The notes under the pieces are model-generated. The model was not told the DNA's origin, did no database searches, and saw only the letters and a list, made by a program, of their open reading frames with translations. A stretch of DNA of 64,000 nt from Oceanicola sp. D3 (lineage in GTDB: Bacteria; Pseudomonadota; Alphaproteobacteria; Rhodobacterales; Rhodobacteraceae), in the NCBI RefSeq assembly GCF_006351965.1, contig NZ_CP040932.1, positions 1,488,001 to 1,552,000 of the forward strand, given 5' to 3'. This document shows, one piece after another, positions 40,250-48,981 of the stretch; positions within the stretch are counted from its first letter, which is position 1, and each line of letters starts with the position of its first letter. The translations under genes and the position numbers were made by a program.

Positions 40250-40542
40250 GCCACGGGGGTGGGCCGGGCGCAGCTCTATCAGATCATGTCGACCGGCCCC
40301 TCCAACTCGCCGTTCATGGTGTTCTGCAAGAACTACGCGGTGGATGGTGTCAGCGACCTTGGCTTTTCGATCAAAACGCCAACAAGGATCTCGGCTACTT
40401 CCTGAAAATGGCCGAAGACCTTGGCACCCGCGCCGAGATTGCCGAGGGCACATCGCACAACCTCATGGCCGCCGTGGAGGCGGGGATGGGCGATGACAAT
40501 GTGCCGGAGATCTTTGATTGCTTCGTCACGTTGAAGGCCTAG
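40250..40542 (+). pseudogene. Truncated, frameshifted 3-hydroxyisobutyrate dehydrogenase-like remnant
   Basis: Codons from 40250 read ATGVGRAQLYQIMSTGPSNS, then PFMVFCKNYAVDGVSDLGFS, and switch frame at the A run 40373-40376. They then continue as NANKDLGYFLKMAEDLGTRA and IAEGTSHNLMAAVEAGMGDD, ending NVPEIFDCFVTLKA. A single lost A restores the frame. This is the C-terminal helical domain of a beta-hydroxyacid dehydrogenase, with the KDL lysine kept. The N-terminal NAD-binding domain, about two-thirds of the gene, is missing: an in-frame stop lies at 40247-40249, and 40046-40246 shows nothing recognisable. Confidence 0.8.
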
Positions 40543-40645
40543 CCAATCGGCCCCGTCCTTGGACGACTGGGCTGGAGGGCGGCACCGCGCTGGCAAAGGT
40601 GCAAGCGCCCCTGTTGCAAGGGGCGCTCGTCCGTTATGGCGGCCT

Positions 40646-41077
40646 CTAGCGGATGACCAGCACCGAGCACTTGGAGTGGCGCACCACGCGGGCGGCGTTG
40701 GGGCCGAGGAGGTAATCCTTGAAGTCCTCCCCATGGGCCCCGATCACGATCAGATCGGCGCCGGTGACCTGTGCGGCCTTCAGCACCTCCTCATACACCG
40801 TGCCAACCGCAACAACGTGGCGGACGTGCTTGTTGGCCTCATCCCCGATGACGCCCTCCACCATCTTGTCGAGCAAGGTGGCCGCGCCATCCCGGGCGGT
40901 TTTGACGTGATGGGCCTCGAAGTAGGAGCCGACAACCGAGGCGCCGAAATCTGGCACAACGGTGATGACATCAAGCGTGGCACCGTAGAAGGCGGCCAGT
41001 TTCTGGGCTTCGCGCAGAACAGAGGCTTCTTCTTCGGGGCGGTTGATGTCGACGGCGCAGAGAACGACTTCGGTCAT
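40646..41077 (-). CDS. Universal stress protein (UspA family)
   Basis: This 143-residue UspA-fold protein starts MTEVVLCAVDINRPEEEASV and has the nucleotide-binding glycine motif IGAHGEDFKDYLLGPNAARV (GxxG followed by GP/N) and a C-terminal strand CSVLVIR. Its ATG overlaps the stop of the TRAP permease gene (ATGA at 41074-41077), so it is translationally coupled. Coupled Usp proteins occur with other TRAP systems and are thought to modulate transport, possibly by binding ATP, though here that is inference. Confidence 0.9.
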   Translation of the reverse strand: MTEVVLCAVDINRPEEEASVLREAQKLAAFYGATLDVITVVPDFGASVVGSYFEAHHVKTARDGAATLLDKMVEGVIGDEANKHVRHVVAVGTVYEEVLKAAQVTGADLIVIGAHGEDFKDYLLGPNAARVVRHSKCSVLVIR

Positions 41078-43680
41078 GCCGGGGCTCCTTCCATTTCGGG
41101 CTCTTTGCGGCGGTGTTGCAGGAAGGCGATCAGCCCCAACAGCAGCAGCGCGGGGATAAAGATCAGCTCCTTGGGCAGGCCGTGCACCGGTGCCCGCACT
41201 GCGGTGATCTCGACCCGGTCGTCGCCGTAGAAGTCGAAGCTGGAGAGGTCTTCGGCGATTGGCGAGCCAAAGGCGGGTTCGTCAAGATACATCCGGCCCT
41301 CCTCGGGCACCATCAGGAAGCCCATCGCCTCGACACGGGCGGCGGCGTCATCGCCCTCGGGCACCTGAAGCACCAGCGTGGTATCCTTCATCTCCAGCGT
41401 GTCGAAATCGGGGCCGGAGACCACCACGCGCAGGGTATCGCCCACGTCTGCCTCGCCCACCGCCTGCTCGAAGCCCGCAGGCTCGATATCGGCGAAGGGT
41501 GGCTGGATCTGATCCATGAAGAAGCCGGGGCGGAACAGGGCGAAGGCGATCACCAGCAGGGCCACGGTTTCATAGATCCGGTTGCGCACGAGGAAGAAGT
41601 TCATCGTGGCCGCCGTGAACACGAGGATGCCGATGGTGGCGACGATGAAGACGATGATGCCCTGCACCCATGTCACGTCGATCAGCAGCAGGTCGGTGTT
41701 GAAGATGAAGACGAAGGGCAGGGCCACCGTGCGCAGGCTGTAGAAGAAGGCGGTAAAGCCGGTGCGGATGGCATCGCCCCCCGAAACAGCCGCCGCCGCA
41801 AAGCTCGCTAGCCCCACGGGTGGCGTTACATCTGCCATGATCCCGAAGTAGAAGACGAAGAGGTGCACCGCGATCAGCGGCACCACGAGGCCCGACTGCG
41901 CGCCAAGCTCCACCACAACGGCCACCATCAGCGAGCTGACCACGATGTAGTTGGCCGTGGTTGGCAGGCCCATGCCGAGGATCAGCGACAGGATCGCCAC
42001 GAAGATCAGCATCAGGATCAGGTTGCCGCCGGAGAGGAACTCAACAAAATCGGCCATCACCTGACCGATGCCGGTGAGCGAGACGGTGCCCACGATGATA
42101 CCGGCGGTGGCCGTTGCAAGGCCGATGCCGATCATGTTGCGGGCGCCGTCGATCATGCCTTCGTAAAGGTCAAAGAGGCCGTCCTTCAGCCGGTTCAGCG
42201 CCGCGCTTTCGCCCCGGAACATCGCCTTGAGCGCCTTTTGCGTCAGCAGGATGCCGAAGAGCAGGAAGGTGGCCCAGAAGGCCGAGAGGCCGGGGGATTT
42301 GCGCTCGATCATCAGGAAGTAGACGAGCACGATGATCGGCAGCAGGTAGTAGAGGCCCGATTTGTAGATTTTCGGGATGTCCGGCAGTTCCACCACTTCG
42401 GCGTTGGGATCGTCTGGCTCAAGGTCCGGCACGGTGGAGGCGAGGTAGATCAGGCCGAGGTAGACGAGGCCGAGCAGCGCCGCGAGGATCAGCCCCGAGC
42501 CTTCGGGGAACATCGAGGTGATCGCCTGCACCGGAAACTTGGTGGCGTAGCAGAGGATGGCGAAACCGGCGAAGAAGGCAAACATGCCGAGGATGGTGTT
42601 GAAGAGGTTCACCACCTTGTTGCCGATGGTCGGCATCTTGTTCTTCACCGCTTCGAGGTGAACGATGTAGACCAGCGCGATGTAGCTGATGATCGCAGGC
42701 AGGAAGGCGTGGGTGATGACCTCGACGTAGGAGATGCCCACGTATTCGACCATCAGAAAGGCCGCCGCGCCCATGACCGGGGGCATGATCTGCCCGTTCA
42801 CCGAGCTTGCCACCTCGACCGAGCCGGCCTTTTCGGCCGAGAAGCCGACGCGCTTCATCAGCGGGATGGTGAAGGTGCCGGTGGTCACCACGTTGGCGAT
42901 GGAAGAGCCGGAGATGAGGCCGGTGGCCGCCGAGCCCACAACGGCGGCTTTGGCAGGCCCGCCGCGCAGGTGGCCAAGCGCGCCAAAGGCCATCTTGATG
43001 AAGTAGTTTCCCGCGCCCGCCTTATCCAGCAGCGCCCCGAAGAGCACGAAGAGGAAGACGAACTTGGTGGACACGCCGAGCGCGATGCCAAACACGCCCT
43101 CTGAGGTGATCCACATATGCGACATGGCTTTGCGCAGCGAGGCACCGGCCCAGCGGATCTGGTCGGGCACCACCTCGGACGAGCCGAAGAAGACATAGAG
43201 CAAAAACACAACCGCGAGGGCCACCATGACGGGGCCCAGCGTGCGGTAGGCGGCGATGAAGAGCAGGATCAGGCCGAGCAGCGCCGCGATGGCGTCGGTG
43301 TCATCTGCGAGGCCCCCGTTGCTGACGATCTTGTCGTAAAAGATATAGCCATACATCGCCAGCGCGGCGCCGCCGAGCGCCAGCACCCAATCATACCAGG
43401 GCACCGAGGTTTTCGATGCGCCCTTCCAGAGCGGGTAGGCCATGGCGGAGAGGAAAATGGCGAAGGCGAGGTGAATCTGGCGGGAATTGTTGATCAGATC
43501 GCCGGGCAGGATGTAGGGCGCCCATGGCGAGGCGAGCAGCACCTGAAAGATCGACCAGACAAGGGCGACAACAGCAATCGCCGTGCCCAATGTGCCCGGA
43601 ACCGAGCGTGCGCCACTGTCGGAGGCGGCAACGAGTTCCTGTAGCTCTTCTTCACTGAGCGCGCGATTTTCCTTGGACAT
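41074..43680 (-). CDS. TAXI-type TRAP transporter permease, fused DctQ-DctM
   Basis: This is an 868-residue fused TRAP permease. The N-terminal four-helix DctQ-like part has VVALVWSIFQVLLASPWAPY, and the DctM-like part follows with about twelve helices. The TRAP signature appears as SATGLISGSSIANVVTTGTF with FVFYFGIMADVTPPVGLASF. Two later regions of membrane helices flank FLSGGNLILMLIFVAILSLI. The C-terminal soluble stretch (residues about 740-830, ADVGDTLRVVVSGPDFDTLE) is unusual in that it forms a small beta-rich domain before the last helix. It works with the TAXI binding protein encoded 101 nt upstream. Substrates of TAXI systems are mostly unknown. Confidence 0.93.
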   Translation of the reverse strand: MSKENRALSEEELQELVAASDSGARSVPGTLGTAIAVVALVWSIFQVLLASPWAPYILPGDLINNSRQIHLAFAIFLSAMAYPLWKGASKTSVPWYDWVLALGGAALAMYGYIFYDKIVSNGGLADDTDAIAALLGLILLFIAAYRTLGPVMVALAVVFLLYVFFGSSEVVPDQIRWAGASLRKAMSHMWITSEGVFGIALGVSTKFVFLFVLFGALLDKAGAGNYFIKMAFGALGHLRGGPAKAAVVGSAATGLISGSSIANVVTTGTFTIPLMKRVGFSAEKAGSVEVASSVNGQIMPPVMGAAAFLMVEYVGISYVEVITHAFLPAIISYIALVYIVHLEAVKNKMPTIGNKVVNLFNTILGMFAFFAGFAILCYATKFPVQAITSMFPEGSGLILAALLGLVYLGLIYLASTVPDLEPDDPNAEVVELPDIPKIYKSGLYYLLPIIVLVYFLMIERKSPGLSAFWATFLLFGILLTQKALKAMFRGESAALNRLKDGLFDLYEGMIDGARNMIGIGLATATAGIIVGTVSLTGIGQVMADFVEFLSGGNLILMLIFVAILSLILGMGLPTTANYIVVSSLMVAVVVELGAQSGLVVPLIAVHLFVFYFGIMADVTPPVGLASFAAAAVSGGDAIRTGFTAFFYSLRTVALPFVFIFNTDLLLIDVTWVQGIIVFIVATIGILVFTAATMNFFLVRNRIYETVALLVIAFALFRPGFFMDQIQPPFADIEPAGFEQAVGEADVGDTLRVVVSGPDFDTLEMKDTTLVLQVPEGDDAAARVEAMGFLMVPEEGRMYLDEPAFGSPIAEDLSSFDFYGDDRVEITAVRAPVHGLPKELIFIPALLLLGLIAFLQHRRKEPEMEGAPA

Positions 43681-43739
43681 GGTCCACCCCCGTGTCGGCC
43701 ATTCTGGCCTGTTGTCATTCTTGGTCCCCGTTGTCCGGA

Positions 43740-43755
43740 GGGCGGCGCGCCGCCC
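43740..43755 (-). promoter_or_regulatory. GC-rich palindrome between TAXI gene and TRAP permease
   Basis: GGGCGGCGCGCCGCCC is a perfect 16-bp palindrome in the 101-nt gap between the binding protein and permease genes. It can form a short hairpin in the transcript, as seen between other binding-protein/permease pairs here. Confidence 0.4.
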
Positions 43756-43781
43756 CCCGGGATCGTGTCAGTGCCGGTCGA

Positions 43782-44747
43782 TTACTCGATCAGGCCCTTT
43801 TCCTTGTAGTAGGCCTCTGCGCCCGGGTGCAGCGGGGCGGAGAGCGACTGCGTGGCCATCTCTTCCATCGTCAGGTTGGCGAAGGCGGGGTGCAGGCCCT
43901 TGAAGTCTTCGAAGTTGTCGAAGACCGCAGCGGTCAGCGCCTTCACGGCATCTTCCGACACGGCGTCGGAGGTCACCAGCGTGGCACGCACACCGAAGGT
44001 GGTCGTGTCGCCGTCATTGCCGCGATACATGCCGCCGGGGATGGTGGCCACGGAGTAGAAGGGGAACTCTTCGACCAGCGCGTTCACCGCGTCGCCAGAG
44101 ACTTCCACCAGCACCGAGTCACAGGCCGTGGTGGCTTCCTGGATGGAGCCGGAGGGGTGGCCGACGGTGTAAACCATCGCGTCGATCTGGTTGTCGCAGA
44201 GGGCGGCGGACTGCTCGGCAGCCTTCAGCTCGGAGGCGAGAGCAAAGTCGCCTGCCGTCCAGCCCATCTTTTCCATCAACACTTCCATCGTCGCCCGCTG
44301 GCCGGAGCCGGGGTTGCCGATGTTCACGCGCTTGCCCTTGAGGTCTTCAAAGGTGGAAATCCCGGAATCGGCGCGGGCCACCACGGTGAAGGGCTCGGGG
44401 TGCACGGAGAACACTGCGCGCAGGCCGTCAAAGGCGCCATCCTCAAACTGCACCACGCCGTTGAAAGCGTTGTACTGGATGTCGGACTGGGCAACGCCGA
44501 ATTCCAGCTCGCCTTCCTTAATGGTGTTCACGTTGTAGACCGAGCCGCCGGTGGACTCGACCGAGCAGCGAATGCCGTGGTCGCGGCGACCCTTGTTCAC
44601 GAGGCGGCAGATTGCGCCGCCGGTGGGGTAATACACGCCGGTCACGCCGCCGGTGCCGATGGTGATGAACTCCTCGGCCTGCGCGGCCGGGGCCATCAGC
44701 GCGGTGGTGGCCGCGGCAATGGCCGTGAGTTTCAGTTTGTTGAACAT
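43782..44747 (-). CDS. TAXI family TRAP transporter substrate-binding protein
   Basis: This 321-residue periplasmic protein has a Sec signal ([20 protein letters not shown], cut near AQA-EE) and the TAXI pattern [20 protein letters not shown], then [20 protein letters not shown], and FAVAQSDIQ-like [20 protein letters not shown]. It binds the substrate for the adjacent TRAP permease. Related proteins take acidic or amino-acid-like ligands. ATG 44747 has AAGGGAG 6-7 nt upstream; ATG 44753 is too close to it. Confidence 0.93.
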   Translation of the reverse strand: MFNKLKLTAIAAATTALMAPAAQAEEFITIGTGGVTGVYYPTGGAICRLVNKGRRDHGIRCSVESTGGSVYNVNTIKEGELEFGVAQSDIQYNAFNGVVQFEDGAFDGLRAVFSVHPEPFTVVARADSGISTFEDLKGKRVNIGNPGSGQRATMEVLMEKMGWTAGDFALASELKAAEQSAALCDNQIDAMVYTVGHPSGSIQEATTACDSVLVEVSGDAVNALVEEFPFYSVATIPGGMYRGNDGDTTTFGVRATLVTSDAVSEDAVKALTAAVFDNFEDFKGLHPAFANLTMEEMATQSLSAPLHPGAEAYYKEKGLIE

Positions 44748-44781
44748 TATCATCTCCCTTTGGTTCGATGTTCGAAGTTTT

Positions 44782-45642
44782 TTATAGATCCCAGACTTCT
44801 GCCAAGACCCGGTTTGCCCCCTCCACCTCAGCGATTCTTGCGCGGGCTGCTGGCCCGGAACGGCTTACCAATATCCCGATAAGCGTCTCCACAAGGAACA
44901 TCGTGACGACGTAGGAGGAATAGAAATGCGGACTGTTGGTTGCGACGATGAAGCCTGCGTCGGCATGTTTCAAGGCCGGACATTTGTGGGTGTCGGTGAT
45001 CAGCACCACATGAACACCCTTGCTATGCGCCAGCTCTGCCGCGCGGATCGCCCTGTCGGAGAAGGGCGGCTTGGTGACGACGATAAGCACATCGCGTGCA
45101 TCCAGCCCGGTGAGCCCGCCCCCGAGGGAAGCGCCCATGCGCCCGGCCATGACCCAGTTGTCGGCACAGAAATTGGCCATGTAAGACAGGTATTCCACCA
45201 CGCCCGTTGAGCCGAGCGCACCCAGCAGCAGCACCTTGCGGGCCGCCGCGATCTTGTCGACCGCAGCATCCAATGCTGCGCGGTCAACGCTTTCGGCAAA
45301 CTCCTTGAGGTTGGCCTGACAGGCGGCGAGGTGGGCATCCAGAAAGCTCGCGCGGTTTTCGCTGTGTGCCTGCTGAAGCTGTTCGGCGCGGCCTGCAAAA
45401 TCGTTGACGCGGCGGTTGATCTTGCGGCGCATCTCCTCGCGCAGCTCTTCGAATCCGCCATAATCGAGCGCACGGGCGAGCCGCGAAAAGGAGGCCGGAG
45501 ATACGCCGCTGTCACGCGATACGGTGCGCAGGGTGCGGGTGGCTGCATTCACCGGGTTGGCTGAGAGATAGTCAGCCGCCTGCCGCAGGGTGCCGCTCAG
45601 CTCCCCGTATTTCTCGCTCAGGCGCATCTCGAATGTTGGCAA
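44782..45642 (-). CDS. MurR/RpiR family transcriptional regulator
   Basis: The 286-residue protein has an N-terminal RpiR helix-turn-helix ([20 protein letters not shown] then [20 protein letters not shown]) and a C-terminal SIS domain ([60 protein letters not shown]). SIS domains usually bind phosphosugars, but several relatives respond to non-sugar compounds. I use TTG 45642, with GGGGGA 5 nt upstream; ATG 45627 is the alternative. It is divergent from a class III aminotransferase and upstream of the TAXI-TRAP genes, which it may control. Confidence 0.88.
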   Translation of the reverse strand: MPTFEMRLSEKYGELSGTLRQAADYLSANPVNAATRTLRTVSRDSGVSPASFSRLARALDYGGFEELREEMRRKINRRVNDFAGRAEQLQQAHSENRASFLDAHLAACQANLKEFAESVDRAALDAAVDKIAAARKVLLLGALGSTGVVEYLSYMANFCADNWVMAGRMGASLGGGLTGLDARDVLIVVTKPPFSDRAIRAAELAHSKGVHVVLITDTHKCPALKHADAGFIVATNSPHFYSSYVVTMFLVETLIGILVSRSGPAARARIAEVEGANRVLAEVWDL

Positions 45643-45679
45643 AACATTCCCCCGCTGCAGTTGGTTCGACCGTCCGCAT

Positions 45680-45719
45680 TGTTTCAATCGTTGTCAATGT
45701 TTGAATCACCTGTTTCAGT
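45680..45719. promoter_or_regulatory. Triple repeat in the RpiR/aminotransferase intergenic region
   Basis: TGTTTCAAT (45680-45688), TGTTTGAAT (45698-45706) and TGTTTCAGT (45711-45719) lie in the 109-nt divergent region. The spacing is 18 and 13 bp. They are candidate binding sites for the RpiR protein at both promoters. Confidence 0.45.
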
Positions 45720-45751
45720 GGGGGCAGGTTCTCTGACAATCTGGAAAGCAC

Positions 45752-47074
45752 ATGACTCACGTGTTTGGACGGCAGACCAAGGGCAAGCTGCCCATGGCAG
45801 TGCGCGGTGAAGGTATCTACCTGTATGATTCGGGAGGAAAATCCTATCTGGACGGCTCAGGCGGCGCGGCGGTGTCCTGCCTTGGGCATGGCGACAAAGA
45901 CGTTATCGCGGCGATCCGGGCGCAGCTTGAGTCGCTGGAGTTTGCGCACACGGGTTTCCTTACGTCACCCCCGGCGGAGGCGCTGGCCGATGCGCTGATT
46001 GCCCATGCGCCGGAGGGGATCGAGCGGGTTTATCTGGTTTCGGGCGGCTCGGAGGCGGTGGAATCAGCGCTCAAGCTGGCGCGGCAGTACATGCTGGAGA
46101 TCGGCCAGCCCGAGCGCACCCGCTTCATCGCCCGCCGCCAAAGCTATCATGGCAACACGCTGGGCGCGCTGGGCACAGGGGGCAACCTGTGGCGGCGCGC
46201 TCCCTTCGATCCGGTGATGGTTTCGGCCAGCCACATTGCGCCCTGCTACGAATACCGGGGCCGCGAGGCGGGCGAGAGCGCGGAGCAATACGGCCAGCGC
46301 GTGGCCGATGAGCTGGAGGCCGAACTGCTGCGCGTCGGCCCGGACACGGTGATCGGCTTTCTGGCCGAGCCGGTGGTGGGGGCCACGGCGGGGGCGGTGC
46401 CGGCGGTGCCGGGCTACTTCCGCCGCATCCGCGAGATTTGCGACAAGTACGGCGTGCTGCTGATCCTTGACGAGGTGATGTGCGGCATGGGGCGCACCGG
46501 CAGCTTCTTTGCTTGCGAGCAGGACGGCGTGCGCCCCGATATCATAACCATCGCCAAGGGCTTGGGCGCGGGCTATCAGCCGATTGGTGCAATGCTCTGT
46601 TCGGGCGAAATCTACCGCGCCATCGAGGAGGGCAGCGGGTTTTTCCAGCATGGCCACACCTACCTTGGCCATCCGGTGGCCTGCGCCGCGGCACTCGCGG
46701 TGGTGACCAAGCTGACAACAGGCGGGATGACCGCGCGGGCCGCCGAGATGGGGCACTATCTGGGCGAGGCGCTGGAGGCGGAGTTTGGCCAGCATGCGCA
46801 TGTGGGCGACATTCGCGGGCGCGGCATGTTCCGTGGGCTGGAATTTGTGGCAGATCGCGCCACCAAAGCGCCGTTCGACCCAAGCCGCAAACTCGCGGCC
46901 CGGCTGAAGGCGACTGCCATGGAGAACGGGCTGATCTGCTATCCGATGAATGGCACGATTGACGGGCAGTCAGGTGACCACGTGCTGCTCGCCCCGCCGT
47001 TCATTTGCACCAAGGCGCAGATAGATGAGTTGGTGGGCAAGCTCTCGGCCAGCGTGCGGGCCGTATTGGCTTGA
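45752..47074 (+). CDS. Class III aminotransferase, substrate unknown
   Basis: This 440-residue PLP enzyme has the class III fold. Landmarks are YLDGSGGAAVSCLGHGDKDV, VSGGSEAVESALKLARQYML, FIARRQSYHGNTLGALGTGG, GFLAEPVVGATAGAVPAVPG, LILDEVMCGMGRTGSFFACE and the PLP lysine in DIITIAKGLGAGYQPIGAML. It moves an amino group to pyruvate or 2-oxoglutarate from an amine or omega-amino acid. The C-terminus includes FICTKAQIDELVGKLSASVR. It is divergent from the RpiR gene and 7 kb from three related aminotransferases, so substrate assignment from context would only be a guess. Confidence 0.92.
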   Translation: MTHVFGRQTKGKLPMAVRGEGIYLYDSGGKSYLDGSGGAAVSCLGHGDKDVIAAIRAQLESLEFAHTGFLTSPPAEALADALIAHAPEGIERVYLVSGGSEAVESALKLARQYMLEIGQPERTRFIARRQSYHGNTLGALGTGGNLWRRAPFDPVMVSASHIAPCYEYRGREAGESAEQYGQRVADELEAELLRVGPDTVIGFLAEPVVGATAGAVPAVPGYFRRIREICDKYGVLLILDEVMCGMGRTGSFFACEQDGVRPDIITIAKGLGAGYQPIGAMLCSGEIYRAIEEGSGFFQHGHTYLGHPVACAAALAVVTKLTTGGMTARAAEMGHYLGEALEAEFGQHAHVGDIRGRGMFRGLEFVADRATKAPFDPSRKLAARLKATAMENGLICYPMNGTIDGQSGDHVLLAPPFICTKAQIDELVGKLSASVRAVLA

Positions 47075-47095
47075 ATTGGTGGGGATAGGGCAGGG

Positions 47096-47125
47096 CACCC
47101 CGGCGCGAACTGCGGCGCCGGGGTG
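47096..47125. terminator. Inverted repeat between convergent genes
   Basis: CACCCCGGCGC (47096-47106) and GCGCCGGGGTG (47115-47125) form an 11-bp stem with an 8-nt loop between the aminotransferase and the aspartokinase, which converge here. The A run (47126-47130) lies on the wrong side for a U tract, so it may work through structure alone. Confidence 0.4.
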
Positions 47126-47136
47126 AAAAAGTGTGT

Positions 47137-48570
47137 TCAAGCAGCGCGGACCAGCGAGGGGCGGGTTTTGCCCTCTACCAGTGCCGCATGAAGCGCGGCT
47201 GTTGCGGGCTTCAGCGCATCCCGGTCGAGGATGAATTGCACATCCACATTGCGCGGGCCCTGACTGGCGCCGATGGCCTCCAGCCCGGCAGAGGCGATGG
47301 CCTGCAAACCGCGCGTGAGCACCGAAAGCCCCGAAAGGTCACGCCCGATCACCGAGGCCATGGCAATGGCACGGGCGCTGATTTCGGCGGAGGGGTAAAG
47401 CTTCGTCAGGTCGTTCTCGACCCGCCGCAGCGCCTTCATCGAGCTATCGACGTAATGGGTGATCGTGTTGGCGTTGGAGACCTTCGACACGATCCGCACG
47501 TTATGGCGCTTGAGCACGTCGAGAATGGCCGCGTCATAGCCCTTAACGCCCACCATGTCTTGCTCGAAGACTTCCAGCGCAAAAAGATCGAGCCCGGTGA
47601 CGATTTCCACCGCCGGGGAGTCGGCAGGGCGGTCGTCGATGAGGGTGCCCGGATCTTCGGGTTCGAAGGCGTTGGTCACCCGCAGCGGCACTTCGGCCTG
47701 GCGCAGGGTTTTGGCGGCCTTGGGGTGGATCGCCTCCATCCCGAGGTTCGAGAGCTGATCGGCCACGTCGTAGTTGGTGCGGCCGAGCTTGCGCACCGCC
47801 CCGTCGCCCACCAGCTTGGGATCGGCGGAGGAGAGGTGAAACTCCTTGTGGATGATCGCCTCACGCGCGCCGGTCAGGGCTGCGAGCCGCGAGAAGGTGA
47901 CCTCGGAATAGCCACGGTCAAATTCACCCATCAGCCCTTCGACGCATTGCGCGTAGCCGGTGACGATGGGCATTTCTGTCATCATATCAATGCCATCCAG
48001 CGCGGCGGTGATGCGCTCTCCCAGCGAGAGGCCGCCTTCGTCACGCCAGCCCGAAAGATCGACGAAGCGCGCCTTTACGCCCGCCCGCTTCAGCATCAGG
48101 GTGGTGACGTAGGCCGAATGTGCCTCGCCCATACCGGCGAGCAGTTCGCGGGTGTGGGCCAGGTTTTCGGACAGGCGAAAGTGGCCGTGGCGGCACAGGC
48201 GGCGCAGGTTCAGCAGGCTGGTGCGGGCACCTTGAATGCGCTCTTCCACAAAGGTCTCGGCCTTTTCGAGATCTTCCGGTGCCTCCAGCACTCGGGTGTT
48301 GGCCGCGCGCATGGCCTCAGCCACGCGGTTCAGCCGGGCCTCCCAGCCCTCGCCTTCGGCATCGTCGCCCATGGCATAGGCCGCATAGACCCCGGGCTCG
48401 CCGGTTTTCTTGTGCTCCAGCAGCAGGTTGGTAATGCCGCCGAAAGCCGACACCACGAACACCCGGCCATAAAGCTCCTCCGCGCCGCGCCCACCCAGGA
48501 TAAGCGTGTCGCGCAGGTCATGAATGCGGTCCATCGAGGTGCCGCCGATTTTTTCAACCGTATGGGTCAT
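47137..48570 (-). CDS. Ectoine-associated aspartate kinase (Ask_ect)
   Basis: This 477-residue aspartokinase supplies aspartyl phosphate for the L-aspartate semialdehyde used by ectoine synthesis. It starts MTHTVEKIGGTSMDRIHDLR, has VFVVSAFGGITNLLLEHKKT, GFGSSD-type SADPKLVGDGAVRK, and an ACT region with VGVKGYDAAILDVLKRHNVR and SVIGRDLSGLSVLTRGLQAI. The specialised ectoine-cluster type is marked by position after ectC. ATG 48570 lies just downstream of the ectC stop (TGAGATG), indicating coupling; the frame to 48618 is not used. Confidence 0.93.
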   Translation of the reverse strand: MTHTVEKIGGTSMDRIHDLRDTLILGGRGAEELYGRVFVVSAFGGITNLLLEHKKTGEPGVYAAYAMGDDAEGEGWEARLNRVAEAMRAANTRVLEAPEDLEKAETFVEERIQGARTSLLNLRRLCRHGHFRLSENLAHTRELLAGMGEAHSAYVTTLMLKRAGVKARFVDLSGWRDEGGLSLGERITAALDGIDMMTEMPIVTGYAQCVEGLMGEFDRGYSEVTFSRLAALTGAREAIIHKEFHLSSADPKLVGDGAVRKLGRTNYDVADQLSNLGMEAIHPKAAKTLRQAEVPLRVTNAFEPEDPGTLIDDRPADSPAVEIVTGLDLFALEVFEQDMVGVKGYDAAILDVLKRHNVRIVSKVSNANTITHYVDSSMKALRRVENDLTKLYPSAEISARAIAMASVIGRDLSGLSVLTRGLQAIASAGLEAIGASQGPRNVDVQFILDRDALKPATAALHAALVEGKTRPSLVRAA

Positions 48571-48571
48571 C

Positions 48572-48976
48572 TCAGGCCTCCACGGCCTCTTCGGCGGCGG
48601 CATAGGAGCCGTCTTCACGGTGCACCTCGGTGCCAGTCACGGGCGGGTTGAAGACGCAGGCCATCACCAGCTCTTCTTCGGCCCGCAGCACGTGGCGGTC
48701 ATGCTCGTTCAGCGCATACATCACGCCGGGCTTGATCGCGTGGGTCTCGCCGGTCGCCAGATCGGTGATCGAGCCCTTGCCTTCCATGCAATAGACGCTC
48801 TCGAAGTGGTTCTTGTATTCGAAGGTGTGCTCCGAACCGGCTTCAAGGAAGGTGATGTGGAACGAAAAGCCCATGCCATCCTGCGCCAGCAGCATCCGCA
48901 CGGAGCTCCACTGGGCATCGCTGACCACACGGTCGCGCTCGTTTTTGACGATCTCGTTGAAATCTCTGACAATCAT
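48572..48976 (-). CDS. ectC: L-ectoine synthase
   Basis: EctC closes N-gamma-acetyl-L-2,4-diaminobutyrate to ectoine, a compatible solute against salt stress. The 134-residue cupin has [20 protein letters not shown], the core [20 protein letters not shown] and [20 protein letters not shown] (metal-binding Glu and Tyr), and [20 protein letters not shown]. It is 5 nt from ectB and coupled to the aspartokinase. No ectD hydroxylase gene is present. Confidence 0.97.
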   Translation of the reverse strand: MIVRDFNEIVKNERDRVVSDAQWSSVRMLLAQDGMGFSFHITFLEAGSEHTFEYKNHFESVYCMEGKGSITDLATGETHAIKPGVMYALNEHDRHVLRAEEELVMACVFNPPVTGTEVHREDGSYAAAEEAVEA

Positions 48977-48981
48977 CGGGG

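Noticed and set aside
40003-40542. Intact 179-residue gene in this frame
   Set aside because: Its first two-thirds have no coding character and run through a different frame than the dehydrogenase-like sequence. The better reading is a frameshifted remnant.
47096-47125. Strong intrinsic terminator
   Set aside because: The stem is good but there is no T run on the 3' side on either strand, so it is listed only as an inverted repeat with low confidence.
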